From: Lamellibrachia satsuma
Taxonomy: Eukaryota; Annelida; Polychaeta; Sabellida; Siboglinidae
Assembly (NCBI GenBank): GCA_033239005.1
Contig: BSQZ01000095.1
Span: 192,918 to 256,917 of the forward strand
DNA length: 64,000 nucleotides
Direction: 5' to 3'
Below the pieces are notes generated by a model. The model saw nothing but the letters and a program-made list of their open reading frames with translations. It had not been told where the DNA came from and ran no database searches. Each line of letters opens with the position of its first letter. Positions within the stretch are counted from its first letter, which is position 1. This document shows positions 37,687 to 64,000 of the stretch, piece after piece. Position numbers and translations under genes: made by a program.

Positions 37687-37804
37687 ACTCGGAATCTCAG
37701 TGTGAATCCCACAGTTGTGACCGCAGAAATGGGGAGAAAAGAGTGATCTGTTCCGGCGAAAAGTGGTCCACTCTTGGCGAAAATACTACAAGGAAAGTAT
37801 ACAG
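37687..37804 (+). pseudogene. DCXR: inverted, mutated copy of DCXR exon 6
   Basis: A 118-nt segment with AG acceptor and GTGAAT donor intact, no length change against 40615-40732, but on the opposite strand. It reads TRNLSVNPTVVTAEMGRKE then TGA where the working exon has a Trp codon, then SVPAKSGPLLAKILQGKYTG. The conserved VNPxVV core is recognisable. No other exon of this copy was found nearby on the plus strand. Confidence 0.8.
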
Positions 37805-38040
37805 GTGAATACTGTGCCGATATTATTAAGAGAATTTGTGAAATATCAAAGTGGCGTTTTGTTGGAAAGTACACGCATTTTGAATACCATGTTTATAAGA
37901 ATATGATACATTTTTGGGTTCTTGACAGATATTATGTTTGTATTTGTCACGATATAAGAGTCAAATATCACATTCAAAAGAATTAAATTGTTTTATTTCT
38001 GGTAGACAACATTTGTCGATGCACATGGAATGTGTACACT

Positions 38041-38067
38041 CACACACGCGCGCACACACTCACACAC

Positions 38068-38111
<44 letters not shown>

Positions 38112-38120
38112 ACAGACACA
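38041..38120. repeat. (CA)n-rich microsatellite
   Basis: Interrupted CA tract with CGCG, TACA and GACA interruptions. Confidence 0.9.
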
Positions 38121-38428
38121 CGTACACACAAACACGCGAAAACAATGGATGTAGTCGGTTGTATGTCTGCTTGTCAGATATACCAATGAATGAGCAGTGC
38201 AACTCAACTATTACCCCTTTTTTATACTGAAGTGTGAAGTCCAAAGTTATCAGTTCAATGCAACGCACAAGTCATAGTATATAAGTGTTTTAGTGTTAAG
38301 CTATTCAATAACATAAAGTAAAGGTAGGTATCAAAGCTAACGCTAAGTGTCAGCGTTACTCATTATCTTAGATCAGATCGGCATCGTTCGAAATTCAGGT
38401 AAGTTGAAACATAAAATCTTGAAATATT

Positions 38429-38578
<150 letters not shown>

Positions 38579-38579
38579 T

Positions 38580-39300
38580 CACTACAACTCCCCCTTTTCT
38601 CTCGCTTGTCCTTCATGAACATTAAATAACATGTCTTTGCTAACTCAGCATCTACTTTATTTTGATGTGTCCATAATTATGTGATACCTATTACACAAGG
38701 GTCAATGTCTGCTACCATAATGTATAATACGCTATTTGTATCGCAAAAAAATCAACAGGTTATACAGGTATCATTTCCTAATAGCCGTTCAACGCGCTTG
38801 AAGATGAAATATATTCTTTCCAACTGTTTTTTTCGAGTATTGTGACATCGAATAATCGATGCTTCGTGACAGTTTGCATGACGTTATCGATATCGATAGT
38901 AAATTTAACCAATCTTTTGAATTAGATAATAGTCAGAAATGTAGTTAGAAACGATAATTGCCCAAATATAGTAGGGTCAGTTATATAACAATGTTACACC
39001 GCCATACAGGTCATCAATGTGCATCACAGCGTTCATTTATTTATCTACATTATAAGAGACATCATCGAAGCAATGCTACCGTCAGAGCTCAAATAGATCA
39101 CATTTGCTAGTTCCCTGCCAATACAAGAGGCGTTTCATATTTGATCGGATAATCGTTTGCCATAAACTATCGTGTCAGCGTAGACATCATAATTCAATTT
39201 ACATTAGTTGAATCACAAACTTAGCTACATGGAACTACACGAGGATGTCATGTGTTTTGAGAGCCAGTTACGGCACAAACCTAGACTCACAGAAAGGTAA
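38580..39300. other. no gene recognised
   Basis: AT-rich sequence beyond the 3' end of DCXR. Nothing supported. Confidence 0.5.
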
Positions 39301-39346
39301 TATCTTCAGTCATCTTTCTGAACGTGTTATATAGGGAAACGTTTGT

Positions 39347-39352
39347 TTTAAT
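39347..39352 (-). promoter_or_regulatory. candidate poly(A) signal for DCXR
   Basis: ATTAAA on the minus strand about 105 bases after the DCXR stop codon. It is the common variant of the animal poly(A) hexamer. No other evidence for a 3' end. Confidence 0.35.
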
Positions 39353-39456
39353 TGTCTTTGGAGAAAACGTATGGGCATAATAATTAGCACATGCACCGTG
39401 TGAGAAAAAATCACGTCCTTTTTCACGTGAGTCGCACAGGTAGACGTGTCGTCTTT

Positions 39457-60359
<20,903 letters not shown>

Positions 60360-60750
60360 GACTTGTTCGGAAGGCGAAAAACGATGAATGCACCTATCTG
60401 ACCAAAGTCTGCAGCAACATGCCGCCCGGGTGACCTCAATGTGTCAGTGAGCGTCTGAGTGCTGATGAATCGAGAAGAAACACTCAAATGTATAACATGT
60501 TGTTGATCCAAATGTTTAGGGCTTTCGTGGTGATGTCACTTTGTAAAGAGATGCGTAAGATATTTGTTTAAAGTACACCGACCACAGCACCAACGATTTT
60601 TTTAATCACACAACCGAATACATTTTACAACGAACACCGACGGCAGTGGTCGTGGTTTTCAACCGAGCAATGACTTTTTATTGTGCGTAGTTAATTAACC
60701 AACCTTTTAAAACGATGTACACATAGAACGACAAGTCATAGTAAATACGT

Positions 60751-60755
60751 ATTAC

Positions 60756-60809
<54 letters not shown>
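60751..60809. repeat. (GA)n microsatellite
   Basis: GA tract with one AAAG interruption, about 400 bp upstream of the DCXR copy C start codon. Confidence 0.95.
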
Positions 60810-60810
<1 letters not shown>

Positions 60811-61190
60811 TGAGAAATATATTGTGTTATATGAAAATACATCGAGGTTTATTTCAAACATTGCAGATAATGTGGTCACAATGGCGCAGATTGTTCGATG
60901 ACAGAAGTGTGTCGAAGAAAATCACTGAAGAAGGGGATCCTTGAAATGTTAGGAAGCAGTTTCTGCATTTGCTTCCGTGACATACTATAGTCAATTGTTT
61001 GTAAATTGCCAACACAATTTCTTTCGTAAGCTTAAGATATAAAAAAATTATTTCGTTAAGAAAACAAATAAAACTCAATGCTTTAAGGTGATACGATGCC
61101 TAAGCTTTGGTTTCAAATACTGCAATAGTTTAATCATAACAATACAATCTAGAAAGGAAACTTATGAATGGTTATCATAATATAATGCTT
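60810..61190. other. no gene recognised
   Basis: AT-rich sequence upstream of DCXR; nothing supported. Confidence 0.45.
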
Positions 61191-61194
61191 AGTT

Positions 61195-61485
61195 GAAATA
61201 TCTTAACTGGTATCCTATCCAATCATAGTTATTTCCTGGAATTTTGAAGTATGGTAAAATTCCAAACATAATTGGATATAGTGAAATGAAAATGTGGACT
61301 TATGTAAATAAAAAAATGCCTATGACGTGACAGTTTGAATAAAATAAAATATATTTGCATTTATATGTCTATGGTATGACATTTGTAATTAAAGGTATTA
61401 ATTTAGAAGACTAAATATGGCCAAAATATATATACCTATGGAGTTATACAGCCATATTGGATTGACGGAAGTGTCCAGTGTTTTT
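61195..61485. repeat. dispersed repeat, inverted copy of 27955-28260
   Basis: See the partner at 27955-28260. It ends GGAAGTGTCCAGTG. No coding sequence. Confidence 0.7.
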
Positions 61486-62400
61486 TATTTATCAATGTCT
61501 CGAGGACCCAAACACTAAATTGCATGGATAACCATTGCGAAATTCCTACGATAATTGGATATATGTTCAAAACGCAGATATGGTGTCGGCCAAATTAATA
61601 TTATACAAATACAAACAATGCCCAAACATATTTTGTTTCACAATACTTTACTGTGTCAGTAATGTTAACTCATACGCGACATCTAGGTATACACCCGTGG
61701 TTGCCCGACTATAGTGATTTCAAAATTCTTTGTACTTAATTTCGAGGATCGGTATTTAATTGGAATATAAATTATATAGCTTATATTATATAACATGAAT
61801 TTATGATACCCTCGAACATACAAAGTATCTTTAAATCCTTCTCGGCCTGTCATAGCTTTCTGTCCTACAAATAAACCACAAAATAACTTGCTCTTAATGA
61901 CGTCCAATTGCATATCGAATACACGCAAAGCCCTCAGACATGGATAAGCGGGAGATTCGACCCCTCATTCTTTTTTTGTCATTGTGCAGTGGGCGCGTGG
62001 CATATGCGGACGTCATACTCCCAGTTTGTATTTATTTTCATAGAAAGACTCGTCAGGTCGACTCCATTGAGTGTCATGACTATCTCGACAAAATAAACAC
62101 AACATGTGTTCTGCACTGAAGTAGTTCGACGCAACGATCCAAGTTCGTATCGATAATTGAAACATGTATTAAACAATTAAGTTCGTTACACTGGTATCAC
62201 CCAGCATACAACTGTATAGTTCGACGAAGTCAACATTGACATATCTGGTCAGTTTAAATAATAAAATAAAACAAATAGGATTGAAATTGAAAAGGCCGAA
62301 GTTTTTGAAATCGAGAGACAAAGCAGGTGTGAACCGACGACGTTCACATTTACTGAACATATTATGGCAAACTTTTCTTACTGAAAATGTTGCGTAGAGA
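61486..62400. other. no gene recognised
   Basis: AT-rich spacer; short frames only. Confidence 0.45.
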
Positions 62401-62423
62401 AATTTTTCTTAGTTCGTTCTCCT

Positions 62424-62640
62424 CTCGAAATGGCGTGACTATACACGTCAAGTCCAATAGTATAGTCGTCACCGCCCGCCCTTATTTCTTACTATCATCT
62501 AGAAACGGCGTGACTATACACGTCAAGTCCAATAGTATAGTCACCGCCCGCCCTTATTTCTTACTCGCCTCTAGAAACGGTGTGACTATACACGTCAGGT
62601 CCAATATAATAGTCGTCACCGGCCGCCCTTATTTCTTTCT
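62424..62640. repeat. tandem repeat, 3 units of about 75 bp, each with a hairpin
   Basis: Units start near 62427, 62502 and 62574: GAAA(T/C)GG(C/T)GTGACTATACACG ... AATAGTATAGTC ... GCCGCCCTTATTTCTT-like ends. GTGACTATA and TATAGTC(GTCAC) within each unit are inverted, giving a stem with a short loop. Confidence 0.9.
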
Positions 62641-62649
62641 CTCTTCGAA

Positions 62650-63190
62650 ATTTACTCAATTTCGACGCTCTCATCTGCATAGATAATTTAAGTAACCCTA
62701 TTGGGTTTTGATCATTTAGACCACCACTACCTCAGTTGCTGGACACGAAGTAGTCAGCAAGTGTCTTATGCAAATATTACTTCTCCTCTTGGAATCTGGC
62801 AAAAGCACGTATGTCCATGGTTTAACCATTATTCATTATTTCCCCCCTTTAAGTGACAACCATGTTATTGTTTTAGCTTTCCCGCACTTTACAATCATCA
62901 TTACTCACCATGTGAAACATTAACACTTGTTGATTTAATGCAGGGTGTTTCCTCTCTCACAAACCTGGTTTTAATTTATGTCTGGATTATAATAAAACTA
63001 AAAAAAAATGTTTAATGCATTCCAAGTTATCTATATTACTAAATCTCACATACTAATGATACTATACATTACATCCCTCCCTTTCTTTTTTGTTCAAAAC
63101 GATCGGTATGTTTTTAAAACAAGTAACTAAACCTGAAAGGAAAGGTCTGTTCTAAAAACAGTTTTACCGTAACGTGCTATATACTACATT
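62650..63190. other. no gene recognised
   Basis: AT-rich spacer before the 3' end of the CR1-type LINE. Confidence 0.45.
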
Positions 63191-64000
63191 TCCAGTATAT
63201 TTAACAAGATTTAACAAGATTGCCATCTCGAACAACACGTTCCTGATGGCAAGTGGACAAGGAAGCCATTGGCTTTTCGAGAGTCCAACAATTTTCTCAT
63301 CCATGTGTAGCCCGCCCTTATCAGATATCTGCCAATTCTATTTTTAAACATATTCACACAACTAGCATTAACACAATCATTTGGCAGTTTGTTCCATTCA
63401 TTTATTACCCTCTGTGAGAAAGAGTACTTTCTCATGTCCAACCTACACTGCTCCTTAACTAATGCTGCTTTGTGTCCTCTGGTTCTACTGCCTTCTTTAA
63501 GTTTGAAGAACATATTCCTATCAACATCCTCATAACCGTATACTATTTTAAACACTTCTATTTGGTCTCCTCTTAGTCTCCTGGTCTCTAGTTTTGTCAA
63601 ACCACATTGTAATAAGCGACTTTCGTAACTAAGGTCTCTTAATTCTGGAATCATCTTAGTTGCTCTTCGTTGTATTCTTTCTAGCTTATCTGTGTCTTTT
63701 TACGATATGGCCTCCATGCTTGAATACAATATTCCAAATGTGGTCTAACTATTGCTTTGTACAGGGGTACAATTAGATGTTTCTCCTTATACGTGATAAT
63801 TCTCCTAATTAGCCCTAGAATTTGATTTCCTTTCGAAGCAGCAATCCCACATTGCTCTGAAACTTTCATGTCAGCATTAAATGTTACTCCTAAATCCTTT
63901 TCTTGTGTGGTTCTATCTAGTACAGCATCCCCCATTTTATATTCCTCGTCCATATTTCCATGTCCTATGTGTATACATTTACACTTCACAAAATTGAATA
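63190..64000 (-). mobile_element. CR1-type LINE, 3' part, continuing past the window edge
   Basis: Two minus-strand frames with one frame change near 63680. 63989-63681: KDLGVTFNADMKVSEQC, IRRIITYKEKHLIVPLYKAI, VRPHLEYCIQAWRPY (thumb region after RT). 63654-63211: LRDLSYESRLLQCGLTKLET, RLRGDQIEVFKIVYG, CRLDMRKYSFSQRVINEWNK, LPNDCVNA. These motifs are standard for the C-terminus of CR1-group LINEs. The tail repeats AAATCTTGTT. The RT core lies beyond base 64000. Confidence 0.92.

Overview
This is a repeat-rich piece of animal nuclear DNA. It has spliced exons with GT/AG borders, very long (TA)n and (GT)n tracts, and several clades of eukaryotic retroelements (RTE-type, CR1-type and L2/Rex1-like LINEs, a Penelope-like element, Ty3/gypsy remains, a DIRS/Crypton-type tyrosine recombinase). 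Nothing bacterial, viral or plasmid-like is present. The mix suits a marine invertebrate (invertebrate deuterostome or lophotrochozoan); the sequence alone does not settle the phylum.

The one host gene I can support is a short-chain dehydrogenase/reductase of the dicarbonyl/L-xylulose reductase type (DCXR). It lies on the minus strand as seven coding exons from 60359 down to 39457. The exons join in phase to 244 codons, the length of human DCXR, with the catalytic Asn, Ser, Tyr and Lys at 107, 136, 149 and 153. Exons 1-2 also exist as a second copy (23162 and 18824) and a third (26261, with half of exon 2 at 25280). A decayed exon 6 sits inverted on the plus strand at 37687-37804. The locus is therefore a partly duplicated, partly broken DCXR cluster.

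Layout: 1-6900 is paralogous to 48066-57900 (intron 2 of the full gene). It carries a Penelope-like element (3838-6112) that the right copy lacks. 6885-17870 is an 11-kb insertion relative to the right-hand paralogue. It holds a palindrome with arms of about 0.8-0.9 kb (7187-9746), a decayed tyrosine recombinase with 177-bp direct repeats (10890-12936), and LINE fragments. 17870-24350 is DCXR copy A, split by an RTE-type LINE (19336-22328) with a recognisable target-site duplication. 24745-27450 is copy B. 27900-34320 holds a dispersed repeat, a CR1 scrap, a Penelope scrap and a nearly intact RTE-type LINE. 34320-39400 is mostly palindromes and microsatellites. 39457-60359 is the full DCXR gene, whose introns hold a Ty3/gypsy remnant, a minisatellite grown out of LINE coding sequence, an LTR-like repeat pair and a chain of fold-backs hinged on (TA)n tracts. 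A CR1 LINE enters from the right edge (63190-64000).

The most unusual signals are the serial strand switches at (TA)n tracts (56085-57160, also 35650-35960 and 39845-40285), the 11-kb recombinase-bearing insertion, and loss of the NADPH-specificity arginine in the copy that is otherwise complete.
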